In this document: piece by piece, positions 34,091-48,326 of the stretch | Position numbering within the stretch: position 1 is the stretch's first letter | Layout: each line of letters opens with the position of its first letter | Assembly: GCF_008831285.2 (NCBI RefSeq) | Contig: NW_022204507.1 | Span: 310,001 to 374,000, forward strand | Length of the DNA: 64,000 nucleotides | Direction of reading: 5' to 3' | From: Nymphaea colorata | Taxonomy: Eukaryota > Streptophyta > Magnoliopsida > Nymphaeales > Nymphaeaceae | The notes under the pieces: model-generated | Databases searched by the model: none | Told to the model about the DNA's origin: nothing | Seen by the model: only the letters and a program-made list of their open reading frames with translations | Made by a program: the position numbers and the translations under genes

Positions 34091-34490
34091 CAGTTGCAGT
34101 AAAAAATGATTGGTTATTATAACAAATGGATGTGAAGAATGTCTTTCTTCTTCATGGCGATTTGCTTGAAGAAGTACATATGCAAGTTCCACCAAGATAT
34201 GACCGTAAGGAGGAGAATCTGGTATGTAAATTACATAAATCTCTCTACGGTCTCAAACAGTCTCCTCGAAATTGGTTTCACAAATTGTTGTTGGCACTGG
34301 TGGAGTTTAGATTCAGTCAATCAAATGCCAGACACACATTATTCTCTTACAAACAAGACCAATTTTTTGTTGTTGTTCTTGTTAATGTGGACGACCTTAT
34401 TATTATGGGCAACACCAAGGAGCTGATAGACAAATTTAAGCAATTTTTATGTCAAAAATTTCTTGTGAATGTCCTGTACTCTTAAATATT
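34091..34490 (+). pseudogene. Copia reverse transcriptase core, partial
   Basis: Frame 34126-34485 starts MDVKNVFLLHGDLLEEVHM and continues with LVCKLHKSLYGLKQSPRNWF, then LVNVDDLIIMG. The active-site pair of aspartates is kept (NVDD for YVDD). It ends in a frameshift before IFFGF. Confidence 0.85.
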
Positions 34491-34679
34491 TTTTGGGTTT
34501 AGAAATTGCTTGTTCAAGTGCAGTAATTTATGTTTCGCAGCAAACATATGCACTCAACATTGTAAGTGAAACAAGTATAATGGGTGCCAAGCCAATGGAA
34601 TTTCTAGCGGAACGAAAGCACAGACTCGAAGAAGGTATTCTCCTAAGCACAGAAACCAATCTTCAAATGAGTGTGTTTG

Positions 34680-35138
34680 TGATTATGATTGGGTGGCATG
34701 TCAAGAAACGCGAAGGTCCATAACTAGTTATTGTGTTCTTCTTGGTGATTCTCCAATTTCATGAAAGACAAAAAAACAGCCTACAGTATCTCACTCCTTT
34801 GCAGAAGTAGAATACAAGGCGTTGACAAATGCAGTATGTGAAGTGACTTGGTTGAAATTCTTATTGTCGGATCTAGGCATGAGACATCTACAACCGACAA
34901 ATCTATACTGCGATAATCAGGCTCCCATGCATATTGCCGCCAATCCAGTTTTTCATGAGCACCCAAACATATAGATTTTGGCTGCCATGTGGTATGAGAA
35001 AAAATAAATCAAGGTGTAGTGAGAACTAGTTACATTAAGAGCAAAGATCAGCTGGCTGACTTATTCACTAAGGCCTTGGGCAAGCAAGCATTTAATCATC
35101 TTCTATCCAATCTGAACATAAGAAATCTCTACACTTAG
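34680..35138 (+). pseudogene. Copia RNase H, joined after a deletion
   Basis: The text moves from RT thumb sequence (near 34670) straight to a 'CDYDWVAC..TRRSITSYCV' RNase H start, then [31 protein letters not shown] and [16 protein letters not shown]. The C-terminal part is frameshifted. It matches 18392-18761 closely. Confidence 0.85.
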
Positions 35139-35150
35139 TTTGAGGGGGAG
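35139..35150 (+). other. Polypurine tract
   Basis: 'tttgagggggag', identical to 18762-18773. Confidence 0.9.
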
Positions 35151-35220
35151 TTTTAAAATTAAGATTTGCTTCTTATCTTCTTATCTTGACATCTTAACGA
35201 TAAGATTTTCAATTGGTTAG
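35151..35220 (+). repeat. Truncated 3' LTR (70 bp, family 1)
   Basis: Follows 18774-18850 closely ('cttcttatcttcttat.ttga', 'catcttaacgataagatttt') and then stops at 'ggttag'. The first bases are TT instead of TG. The four 28-bp repeats and the promoter part are absent. Confidence 0.85.
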
Positions 35221-36679
35221 ATGCTTGTCTGCACCTGAGAGCGATGTATCTAACGCTAAAGGGGAAAAAGGTTTGAGTGCTGAAATATTCATTAAATTGA
35301 AAGAGCATCGTAAAACCATCGATATAGCTTATTCCCAAGAGGAGGACAGTCCATGCTGGGAGCATGTTTCAATGAATGCAAAATCCAGTTCACTTCTTAT
35401 AGATGGCAGTCTTTGAGAAGGTGCATATTGTAAAGCAAAAAAACTTTTTGGAGTCAATCTGCAGCTTTTGAAGCCATCTTCTTGTGAATCATCAGATAAA
35501 GTGCATATCAAAGGAACTACTTCATGCACATGTACTATAATGAATGAAAACAAATCCAATTCAACTGTGGCTGTGTGTCCAGCCTCTGGATCGGATACCT
35601 GTACCTTGCATATTGAGAAAGACATTGCATGAACCTGTGCCAATAGAAATTGTCTCTATTGTTCCTCAAAAGCTATGGTGCAGTAAGGAAGCCATATTTC
35701 CTAAAGGTATGCCTATGCTTTTCTTGTGCTCCTATGATGTCCTTGGTTCACCTTTTGAGTTAATATATGTTGATGATAAAGGGTCACTGTTGCCCACTTT
35801 CTGTAGGATATAAGAGTCGTGTCATGTTCTTTGATATACTTGATCCAACGCAAATTTGTAGCTATACCTCGAAAGTATTTGATGTTGGACTGCTTGGGCT
35901 CATGTTTGAGGTAAGCTGGCAACTTATTTGATTGCTAAACTAATTAAGGCATCATATTTTTAAGGCTTATCACTAAGGAATTGGTGGACATTGTCTTCTT
36001 AAACTTTAATGGAGTTATCTATGGGAACCACTTTTTCTATGTTCACAATGAGAGCACCATATACCAGCTTAGTTACAATGCTTGACATGTTCACAGACTC
36101 ATCCAAGATGTGGAATCTGTATTCACGTTTCAAATTAGGAGTTACTATCCAAAGTAGCAGCTCCGTATTTATCCAACTGCCCTTGATTCAAACTTTAATG
36201 GCTGCGTAGTATAAACAATTTTGCTAGGTAAAAATTATCCCTTCATTAATTATACCAAGTTTGGATAGAACCCCGCTCTTTTTTGGCTAGACCAATGGAA
36301 GCTTGAATCTGAATGTATTTGTATGATTAATTAGGTTCTGATTTTCATCAAGATTTTCCTTCCTTTCTCAAGTTCCATGTCCTATATTTTGACTGCCATA
36401 ACCCTATTTACGTAAACATTATTTTGATTACTGTTGGTGGTCGTTCTTGAAATTTATATACTTGTGAATGTAATATGACAGGTTAACGTTGAGGACAATC
36501 CAGCTAAATTCTTTATGCATGCTTCACCTAGAAAGCGCTAGGACTTGGTGTGTCGGAGGCTTAATGTAGAGATAGGAAAGTTACAAGGCCTCGAAGTGCA
36601 GAACCTGCCACCATTGCAACTCCCGGAAAGTCTTGATGGACTTAAGATGTTTGGATTTTCTTCCTTGCAAATTATTGAG
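35221..36679 (+). pseudogene. JmjC histone demethylase fragment (FYRN/FYRC part, JMJ14/JMJ18-like)
   Basis: Three exons can be followed. The first ends at 35706 and contains LHEPVPIEIVSIVPQ and QKLWCSKEAIFPKG. A 100-bp GT/AG intron (35707-35806) follows. The second exon, 35807-35910, reads SRVMFFDILDPTQICSY and GLLGLMFE (FYRN domain). After a second intron (35911-36481) the third exon, 36482-36679, contains LPPLQLPESLDGLKMFGF (FYRC domain) and ends at a GT donor. These domains lie C-terminal in plant JmjC/FYR proteins that remove methyl groups from H3K4. The catalytic JmjC part is absent. The first exon has frameshifts, and a TAG at 36539-36541 stands where the family has tryptophan. It was therefore a real multi-exon gene, now broken. 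The left edge touches the cut LTR. Confidence 0.85.
35707..35806 (+). other. Spliceosomal intron in the JmjC fragment
   Basis: GT at 35707, pyrimidine-rich 3' end and AG at 35806. Joining the neighbouring exons keeps the FYRN reading frame, so this copy arose from genomic DNA and not from a processed mRNA. Confidence 0.85.
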
Positions 36680-38118
36680 GTAAGAATGTTTTCATTCTTC
36701 TTTTGCTGTAGCCTTGAAGTGTGGAAAGTGATATATGGAAATTATCAATGACATCTGTATAGGCCATCGGGTAAAGTTCAGCTTAGTGCTTTTGTCAGTA
36801 TTGGCCAGAGCTGGATTTTTTATAACTGTTATTCTTCCCCCTAGGCCAAATATAATGCTCACAATTTATTGGGTTCATTGTTACTTTGACTTCATCAGTA
36901 AATACCAAATCCATATAAACATGGGTAGCTAGAGGTAGATACAGGTAACCACACCTATGCACCATGTGTTGAAATATCCAATTGTTTTCCATGGATGGTG
37001 TTCCTCTTAATACATGGGACGTATCAGTCTGTCACTTTATTTTTAAAATTCTTGAATGAAAGAATAATTCAAACTAATTTCATTGATTTTAAATATGACA
37101 AAAAAAAGAAACATGACAATAGCCTTGCATCGTATTGGCAAGATGGCCCATTCAACCCACATCCGCAGATGTGGAAGGATATTAATAATTAATAATACTG
37201 ACGCACGTTCCTCGACCTAAATTTATCATGTCAAGTGATAGAAATATACAATTAAAAAAATGTATTTTACATAGTTTTAAATTTTAATCGTTTCAATGTA
37301 GAACAAAGAAAATCAACGATATAATAACTTAGCGGATCATCAAAAAAAGGAAAATTAAAAATATGGAATTAAAATGATTCGTAATTTTATTTATAAAAGA
37401 TGAATTGATTCAAAGTGAAAAAAAATGTGTTAAGTATTCCAACACCATCACATTCTGTAGAAAGACAAGAGAATTTGGAAAACACCATTTGATTTCTCCT
37501 AAATAATTTTGCCGTTGCCTATTTATTAAAAGATATTCTCTGGATCAAATGTTTGTCAATAATTATGTGTCAAGCACGTTCATTTATTGTGTTTGACAAA
37601 AAACTAAAGGAAAGCATTTTCAAAGAAAAAACGTTTTTGGTGCTTTAAATAAATTCCAAAAAAAATTCATTTCCAAGCCTACCTTGTCTATATTTCAAAA
37701 GTGGACCAGATCATATTTTTTTAAATAACATGCTTTTCGTAAAAACTATCAAATACGGATTTCAATTCAACATCAACTAATATGGGGAGCCAAGCGATCC
37801 TCTTATCACAAAATTAATTTTTATGACTTCAGCTAACATTTCACTTTTTAAAATAGGAATTTTACTTCATGCTTTCATTTTGCCGTTTAAATTAAAAAAC
37901 ACAGTCCTTAGATAAATTGCAATAAGATTGTATTAGTTTGAAATCGTAAGCAAAAATAAGACCCCAACAAAGAATCCACAAATAAGTTTGTGTTATTATT
38001 ATGAAAAGGTGCGGAAGCCAATTACCATGAATCATGAATTGCGTCACATTTTCATAGTCAAAGCTTTGTTCAAAATAGAAGGAATTTAGTTCAAATTAGA
38101 TCCACAACAGAAACCTTT
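36680..38118. other. Unassigned AT-rich DNA downstream of the JmjC fragment
   Basis: Starts with the donor of the next JmjC intron, but no further exon was recognised. From 37200 on it is very AT-rich without features. Confidence 0.5.
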
Positions 38119-38467
38119 GGCTGTGTTTGATTACTTTGGATCTCAGAGCCAAGGTTGGATCTACTCAGAAGATCCACGATAAAACAAACCGTGGATCTCT
38201 AATCCACAAATTTCAAATCTGTCTGAGTGAAAGCCATGGATTAGAAATCGAGCCACCCCCGTCTGATCAATTGCGTGGATCTCACATTATCGACCTATCT
38301 CCTGCCATGGCTCTTTCTCCCCACCTTAAACCAACTAGAAGATATGATTCTCAAAATGTTTCAAAAAGGAATTGAAACTATTGGCTGTCCATGGCCCATT
38401 CTCTACACCAAAGAACACTACGAAAATAAACTGTTGGCAATGCAATGGATTCTGAAATAGCTTTTTG

Positions 38468-38521
38468 AGAGAGAGAAAGAGAGAAAGAGAGAGAGAGCGA
38501 GAGAAAGAGAGAAAGAGAGAG
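38468..38521 (+). repeat. (GA)n-rich microsatellite
   Basis: Run of GAGAGA/GAAA units. It creates serine-leucine runs in minus-strand frames that are not genes. Confidence 0.9.
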
Positions 38522-38671
38522 ATGTTGAAGCTCAGTTGATGGAGATGATAGCTCCAAGCCCTCCTTAGACACTTCCTTAAACACTCCTAAGTGCAAGGAA
38601 CTTCAACACTTTTGTTGAGCCTGAGGATTTCAAGAAAGAGAAATAAAAACCATCGCCACTTTGATGATTTC

Positions 38672-38738
38672 AGAGAGAGAGAGAGAGAGAGAGATAGAGA
38701 GAGAAGGAGGGAGGGAGGGAGAGGGAGAGGGAGGGAGA
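38672..38738 (+). repeat. (GA)n and (GGGA)n microsatellite
   Basis: GAGAGA run followed by 'ggagggagggaggga' type text. Confidence 0.9.
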
Positions 38739-39009
38739 TGACTTGCCTGACCATCTCCAAGTATATCTGCAGACACTTGAAAAGAGAGAACTCACCCACA
38801 AAAGATGCCCTTCGTCTGTGATGATGAAGAGGAGATCAGTAAAAAAAAGAAAAACAGCCACCACCACTGAAAAGAGAGAGGTCAGCCCTGGAAGATGCCC
38901 TTTGCTTATGATGACAAGGAGATCGGGAAAAAAAAATGTACTGCCATGCTCAGGGCCGAGAGAGAGAGAGAGAGGGCGAGGATGCAAGCTTTGCATTACC
39001 AAACACGGT

Positions 39010-40015
39010 TTCTAGAGGGTAAACAACGAGCTGAGCACGGCTAGTTAAACCTCGACTCAAAATCGAGTTCGAGCCAACTATTTTAGTAAACGAGCCAAAC
39101 TCGAGCTCATTTTTCAACTCCTTTTTTGGTCGAGCCGAGTTCAAATTCATTGAACTCGAATGTTTTAAGCTCGACTCTCCTCGAGCAAAAGTAGTAGTTA
39201 TTTTGTTTTTTCCATTTCACGTTTCAAGCCATCCCGTGCGTTCTATCTCTTCTCTTTCTTCTTCAATGCTTCATCCAAATGAAAAGTGTCTCATCCAAAT
39301 GCCCAATACCACCATTGCCCTTCTTATTTGCTGCTGCAAAGCCTGCCAAGGTATGCCTCTCTTCTCTCCCTCCCTCTAACTCTAAGTCGAGGGTCGCACA
39401 TTGAAGCGAGGGTTTCTTCAAAACTCTTGCTCCAACAAACGTGGTTTCAGAACACCTTCGCTCGCAGCGAGTGAGGGATGAAACCCTCGTTCACTGGAGC
39501 TTTGGAATCTAAAACTGTCATTCGCTGGAGCAAGGGTTTCTTTCTTCAAAACCTTGCTCCAACAAGCAAGGGTTTCAAAACACCCTCGTTCGCAGTGAGT
39601 GAGGGATGAAACCCTTGCTCAGCAAAGGGTGGCGCTGGAGCAAGGGCTTTCAGGTTCATGAAACCCTCGTTCCAGCAAGCGATCTGAAACCTTCATTCAG
39701 CGCTGAGCATGAGTGAGAGTTCCTTGAAACCCAAAACTTAAAATCCAAATTCATATGATTTTTCTTTTTCTGCATATAGTCTGCTTCATCTCTTCCGTAG
39801 CAGCAGCATGCTCGCTGCCATATTTTGCCATAGCCTATAAATGACACGCTTATGTACTAGTTAAATGAACTCGAGCTCTGACATGCTTGATTAAGCTGAG
39901 CTCGAGCTGACATTATATAACTTGATTCGAGCCCGAGTTGTGCAATATAGAAGGCGAGTGGAGTTCGAGCTGACCAAGCTTGGGCTCGACTCAACTCATG
40001 TTCACCCATACTAGA
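39010..40015. mobile_element. 'tcgag'-type hAT-like element, about 1 kb
   Basis: Left end 'agggtaaacaacgagctgag' and right end '..gactcaactcatgttcaccc' are inverted to each other. The text near both ends is rich in 'gagctcgag' and 'ctcgagc', as in the MITE at 25744. The flanks are 'cggtttctag' on the left and 'ctagaaaccg' on the right, so the site before insertion may have been a palindrome. The middle holds local repeats (39390-39700). It lacks a transposase. Confidence 0.6.
39390..39700 (+). repeat. Local degenerate tandem repeats ('gagggatgaaaccctcg')
   Basis: 'gagggatgaaaccct' , 'gcaagggtttc', 'aacaccctcgtt' and 'gctggagcaaggg' recur several times in both directions within 300 bases, e.g. 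at about 39474, 39530, 39600 and 39630. Confidence 0.6.
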
Positions 40016-40103
40016 AACCGCGTTTTTGAAATCCTTGGATCTAAGATCCAAGTATTAAAAATCAACTCCGGATCCTTAGATCTGAAGCTATCAAATGGAA
40101 CCC
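40016..40103. mobile_element. Inverted-repeat end segment
   Basis: 'cttggatctaagatccaag' is a perfect palindrome, and '..atctgaagctatcaaatggaaccc' is inverted to the left end of the element at 38119. It is either the right end of that element or a separate small one. Confidence 0.4.
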
Positions 40104-41506
40104 AGATTCAAATATGAGCTCAAAATTGCTTTGCTTAATAAACGGCTAGGAGGAGCAGTCTCACATTAGTTCAACAAAATTAAAAGAATGTACAGAAAAA
40201 ATAACCAACACAGACACCTTTAAGGAGTCGACCATTCAACAAAAGAATGCAAATCAATGCAGCGATGCGAGACTTCCACTACCTCAAACGAAGGATTGCA
40301 ATGCACCTGAACAAAAATCTTCCTTGAAAGAAAATGATCCCCAGATCCGTGAGACACTTAATCAACCTCTTTCATGCAGTGAAACCATGCGTTCCTCCAG
40401 CCTATGGGAGCCGCTGAAATGCCAACTTCCCCATTAAATCGTGGTAGGCTACAAAGAATTCCAACTAAGATCTCCTTGGCACCCTAACATAGTCTGACTG
40501 GGACATAACAAACTCTTGAATCAAAAAGCCCGCATCCACCCTTTTTCACCCAGTACCCAACCTTATGAGGGTCTCCAATCCATCTGCAGGAAGAGTGTAA
40601 GATCAGACTGAATCCAACCAAGCCAAAATCTCCTACTTACTTGCCACCCCCCAACATGCATTTATAATCGTAAGGATACAAATCCCAAAACATATAATAA
40701 ACTAAGACACCACTTGCGACACTTGGCAACAATGGGAGGAGGACCACCATCAATGGAGTACATGTCCAGACTTCAAATGATGACAATAGTAAAATAAAGA
40801 TGAACACGTAATATGAGTGCAAGAATGGCACGCATGAAGAAAATAAGTTCAAGGTCTTGACTTTGTAAGCCACATTACCACAACATCGTAAGCCACAGCA
40901 CTGGCCATGGTGATACACACAAAGTAACAAAAGCGCCATGTGGACACACTGTATACCATCACAACAATAGGCAGAGGGTGGCCAGTCATGGCCAGAGAGC
41001 TGAGAGAGCGAGAGGGTGGCCATGGCCAGCACCGGACATGGACAGAGAGACAAATAAGTTCCGTGTCTGCGACACAAAGAGAGAGACTTACAGTTTCAAT
41101 TGAAATTCTGACGTTGGGCGATGGCTTCATCAACTGTAGCTCCAGCCTCTAGCAATTTCACAGGCATGCAACGATGGTTGAAATCTTCAATTTCACATGT
41201 GATTTGGGATTGAGAAAAGGGGATTTAGGGATACAAACGGGGTTCAGTTTGGGCTACGTGTGAAGCCCTTTTGACCAGTTTTGTTTAGTTTTTAATTTTT
41301 TTAATTAAAAAAACCAAACAGACTACATCCCTGAGGTGTACGCCTCAAGCACGGAGTGTACCACGGATGGAGGCATACACCTCTAACAAATGAGGCGCAT
41401 GCTTCAAGGATGCGTGCGCCTCACGGCAAGGCCTCAAGGTGTTTTTTTCTAAAAAACGCTTTGAGTCACATTTTTTTGTGTGAGGCGTACGCTTCTTACA
41501 ACATTG
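40104..41506. other. Unassigned DNA; 'gaggcgtacgc' rich stretch at the right
   Basis: Mostly without features. From about 41332 to 41500 short motifs 'gaggtgtacgcctca', 'aggcgcatgcttca' and 'gcgtgcgcctca' alternate in direction, pointing to a small inverted-repeat element. Open frames at 40637-41133 were not recognised. Confidence 0.4.
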
Positions 41507-45401
<3,895 letters not shown>

Positions 45402-45774
45402 TTCGATGGCTTTCCTCCGCGTCGGCTTTCCATCATGGGCAATGCTGTTGGTGGGAAGATCATCCACAACGTCCTCACCTCCGGCCAGGTGCCTGATCTA
45501 TCAGCCCTCAAGGGGTTGGTAACACAGAGCTTCTCTTATGTAAACCACCAGTGGAGGGGCTGCCGGACATCGCGATGATGGTGGTGATGAGAGGCCGAAA
45601 TGTTCTAGGGACCGGGGCATGATATTAGTGGAGGAGCTGAAGAAGTTGGGAAGTAAGGTGGTGAAGTTGCACGTCTTCTCGGAAGAGGAACATGCCTTCT
45701 ATGTGCGCAGCCCCTAGGGAGAGGCATCTACTGAGTTGATGGGCTTCATCTCTAAGTTCATCTCTCAGTTTTGA
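45402..45774 (+). pseudogene. Plant carboxylesterase (CXE/GID1-like alpha/beta hydrolase) C-terminal relic
   Basis: An early frame reads GNAVGGKIIHNVLTSGQ and DLSALKGLV, the segment around the nucleophile of plant carboxylesterases. The family has G-D-S-A-G-G-N-I there; here the serine is replaced by alanine and the aspartate by asparagine. After a frameshift the text continues with KPPVEGLPDIAMMVV and RGRNVL, then KKLGSKVVKLHVFSEEEHAF (catalytic histidine present), a TAG at 45715-45717, GEASTELMGFISKFISQF and a stop at 45772-45774. The N-terminal half with the HGGG oxyanion motif is missing. GC content is higher than in the surroundings. The family call is firm; which member it derives from is not known. 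Confidence 0.85.
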
Positions 45775-47553
45775 TATATTGGTGTGAATGTTGTATGAAT
45801 GTTTTTTTTCTTTAATGTTGCATTAAATAATCTCTGATAGAACTCATCTACTGCCTACAGAAAGAAGATTGTGCTGCTATGTTGCCGGTGCAACTGTGTC
45901 GCGGTGTTCTCTTGGAAGGAGTGATGTAAAATCAATGCAGTGTAAAACTGAAAAAAGAAAATAGTGATATGATCGGTTTAAAATGGTAGAGCCTGAATTT
46001 TTGAAAACAAAGATATTCTACTTGAGAGAATTATAAGATCTCTCTTGTTCATATTCGATTTATAAGAAAAAATAAATTCCTAATGCATCCATCCTTTAAG
46101 TAAATGGTGACAAACTATTGACAAATAATTTCTTAGTTACTTTGCAAAGCAACTGAAACATGTCTTCTTTCTACCCAATGTAGAGACGACTAACCTTTTT
46201 TTTAAAAAAAAAAAAAAATCATTGTGCAAAATGGATTTTTTTTTCTCCAATGATACATGTGGGTAAATCCTCATCTTATGAGGACAAATAGTAGAATAAG
46301 AGAGGTGAGACTTGATGGGGACAAAGTTTGATGCTAACTAAGGGGTGGTGGGCATCTAAGGGGTTGTTTAGCAAATAAGAGGGTCTCCCAAACCTTTCAC
46401 TGTGACCACTTTTGATATTATAGTTCTCGCTAAGAAAAGTTTTAAGTTTAAACTTTTTTTTTTAGGTTCAGCATTTTTTTTGGTCGATCACGATCTTAAG
46501 TTGAATGAGATGCTTTACAACACTATGTAATTTGATAAGAGTGTTTGGTCCTTCTTATGACATAATTTCTATTTGCATATAGAGATTGATCAATAATATG
46601 ATTTGATATAGCTTAAAAGGCTATAAGTACTGCAGAACATGTTTTATTTTTTTGTTACAGTCATAGTTTGAATTTATGTTAACACTAACCTAAAAGACCT
46701 TACGGCTATTATAAGCATGACAGATTGGATGCGCTTCATGAACCAAACCAGTAGGTGAAGATTAGTTTTCATTAAAGAAAGAAACTAAAAAAACATCGGC
46801 TATCAGCTAGTTCGTTAAATATTATGAGGCGGGATGCAGTTTTCTTAAGTTCCTATTTGTTTTGGATCGGATAGGGAGATACATGTGAACATGGATTTGG
46901 ATCTTTTTTTCTTTGACACCGATAAAATGTTTGAAGAACATAAAAGGAAAGTCTGCTTCCCAAGTTCATGTTTGATGCAGATGATAAGTATTGGGGTTTT
47001 AAACGGTTTTTCCGAAATGCATCACATTTTTACCATGTAAAAACCCAAGAAACAGGGGAAAGATTTCTAGCCCGTCTTCTCGTCTACCTCTGGAGGTTGC
47101 CTCTGAAGGTAGCACGGCGATGGCTGGTTTCCGGAAAGATCGATCACTCTCTCCTCTCTTTTTTTTATTTTTTTTTCCGGCCATTTCTCTATCCCTTTCT
47201 TGTTTTTCTGGCCCACGACTGGTTTTCTGGAGGAGGGAGAAGGGTCTTCCTTGTGCCATCCAGTTAGTTTCTGATATAATTTCATCTAACATGTGTAACA
47301 ACGGTCATGACTCTCCTTTATTTTTTTTTGAAATTTATTATCGTTGCTCATTTTGATTTGTTGATTTGTTTATGGTTTGATTTGTGATTCGTCGCTTTTG
47401 GGTATGTGATCCAGGACAATTAAGGTCTTGGTTGCTGTTAATTTTGTTAGTCAAGGTAGATTCCAGTGAAGACCATTCGAATTATCGTTCACAAGGAAGT
47501 TGGGTGTTTCGATCTGAGATTTTGAGCATTTCTTTCTCCTTTCTCTTATAACA
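45775..47553. other. Intergenic DNA; right part may be the leader of the SEC16-like fragment
   Basis: No coding sequence recognised to 46960. A T/A-run lies at 46197-46217. From about 47070 the sequence is pyrimidine-rich and could be 5' untranslated region and first intron of the SEC16-like gene, because it leads into its ATG. Frames at 46968-47356 are not recognised. Confidence 0.4.
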
Positions 47554-48326
47554 ATGGCAGCTTCTTCATTTCTTATGCCGGGTTAGACGGATGAAGGTTT
47601 CTGTGACAAGCTTGTGGATGATGAGTTTCGGATCGATGCTTCTTCTGCAGCTGAGTTACTGGAGGGTAATGATTCCGATGGGATCAACTGGGCCCCCTGC
47701 TGACACTTCTCTAGCGAACCTTTCCTTGAGTGAATCGGAGTACCATTCACAAGTTTAGGTGGATGAGGCTGTTGCCCGAAAAGCTGGTTCCTTTAGTGTC
47801 AGTAACTTGGTCGAATTCAAACCAGAGAAAGTAAATCAGGTTGCAGAAGGGAGTAGTTCCGGTGTGGTTGTTGAGTCCAACGAGTCTGCCATACCAGTAG
47901 AGTTGGTTGCACATGGTGACGCTGCCAATGCCCATCTCAACAATTTGGAGGCAGATTTTCCATCTGTTATGGGTTCTAAGCAGAACCGGGCGAGCATGAA
48001 GGAGGTGCAGTGGAGTAGCTTTCATACAGGTATGGGCGATAATGATTCTGGTGGTTTTTGTTCTCATTCAGATTTCTTTGCAGAATGGATGAAAATACAT
48101 CTAGACAAACTACAGGGGAGCATGGCACCACATTCTCATCAACGTCTTTGCAATCTCAATTGCAAAATCAAGCTGGTTTTTTTCAAGGGAGAACACAGCA
48201 AACTGATGCAATCAATGATGGCCTGCAGTCATCTTCATCTTCTGTCTTTGATAGTTCTTTTGTTCTAGATCCCTAAGAGGAGGTCGTTGAGAAGGACCGA
48301 AATGGTGAAACTGCTGATTTGTTTTG
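47554..48326 (+). pseudogene. SEC16-like (MAG5/SEC16 family) N-terminal fragment, broken
   Basis: ATG at 47554 opens MAASSFLMPG, then a TAG, then TDEGFCDKLVDDEFRIDAS and LLEGNDSDG, the conserved start of plant SEC16 proteins (usual form: ..TDEDFFDKLVDDEF). After a frameshift the text keeps LANLSLSE and, further on, SMKEVQWSSFH and GGFCSHSDFFAEW, which is the family's KEVQWSSF..GFGSYSDFF block. A second frameshift leads to a Q/S-rich stretch and a stop. SEC16 organises exit sites for COPII vesicles on the endoplasmic reticulum. Only about 250 of more than 1300 residues remain. The fragment ends where repeat X copy 2 begins (about 48321), so the rest was removed or displaced there. Confidence 0.85.

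Larger units (their letters stand above)
32465..35220 (+). mobile_element. Deleted copia element of family 1
   Basis: The order is primer binding site, gag, protease, RT, RNase H, polypurine tract and the first 70 bases of the 3' LTR. Integrase is missing entirely, and part of RT between the palm and RNase H is also gone. The 3' part is nearly the same as 18392-18850. The LTR stops at 35220, where JmjC gene text begins. No clear 5' LTR was seen. Confidence 0.85.
38119..39007. mobile_element. Inverted-repeat element with GA microsatellites
   Basis: The left end 'ggctgtgtttgattac' has an inverted counterpart 'gcattaccaaacacgg' ending near 39006. A second candidate right end lies at 40103 ('..ctatcaaatggaaccc'), which would make the element larger with another element nested in it. 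No target duplication could be confirmed, and no transposase was seen. Confidence 0.45.

Noticed and set aside
34781-34966. Minus-strand open frame shared with 18220-18537
   Set aside because: It is the antisense shadow of the copia RNase H present in both places.
38378-39015. Several overlapping frames with SLSLSL or RERERE runs
   Set aside because: Products of GA/CT microsatellites; no conserved domain in any frame.
41332-41506. Possible CRISPR-like array from alternating 'gaggcgtacgcc' motifs
   Set aside because: Motifs differ in direction and spacing, there are no uniform spacers, and the DNA is from a plant nucleus; an inverted-repeat element fits better.
45402-45774. GID1-type gibberellin receptor
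   Set aside because: GID1 keeps the GDSSGGN motif and alters the catalytic histidine; here the serine is lost and the histidine kept, so a decayed carboxylesterase is more likely.
47120-47356. Frames near 47.1-47.3 kb as the start of the SEC16-like gene
   Set aside because: The conserved SEC16 N-terminus begins at the ATG at 47554; the earlier region is pyrimidine-rich and probably leader or intron.
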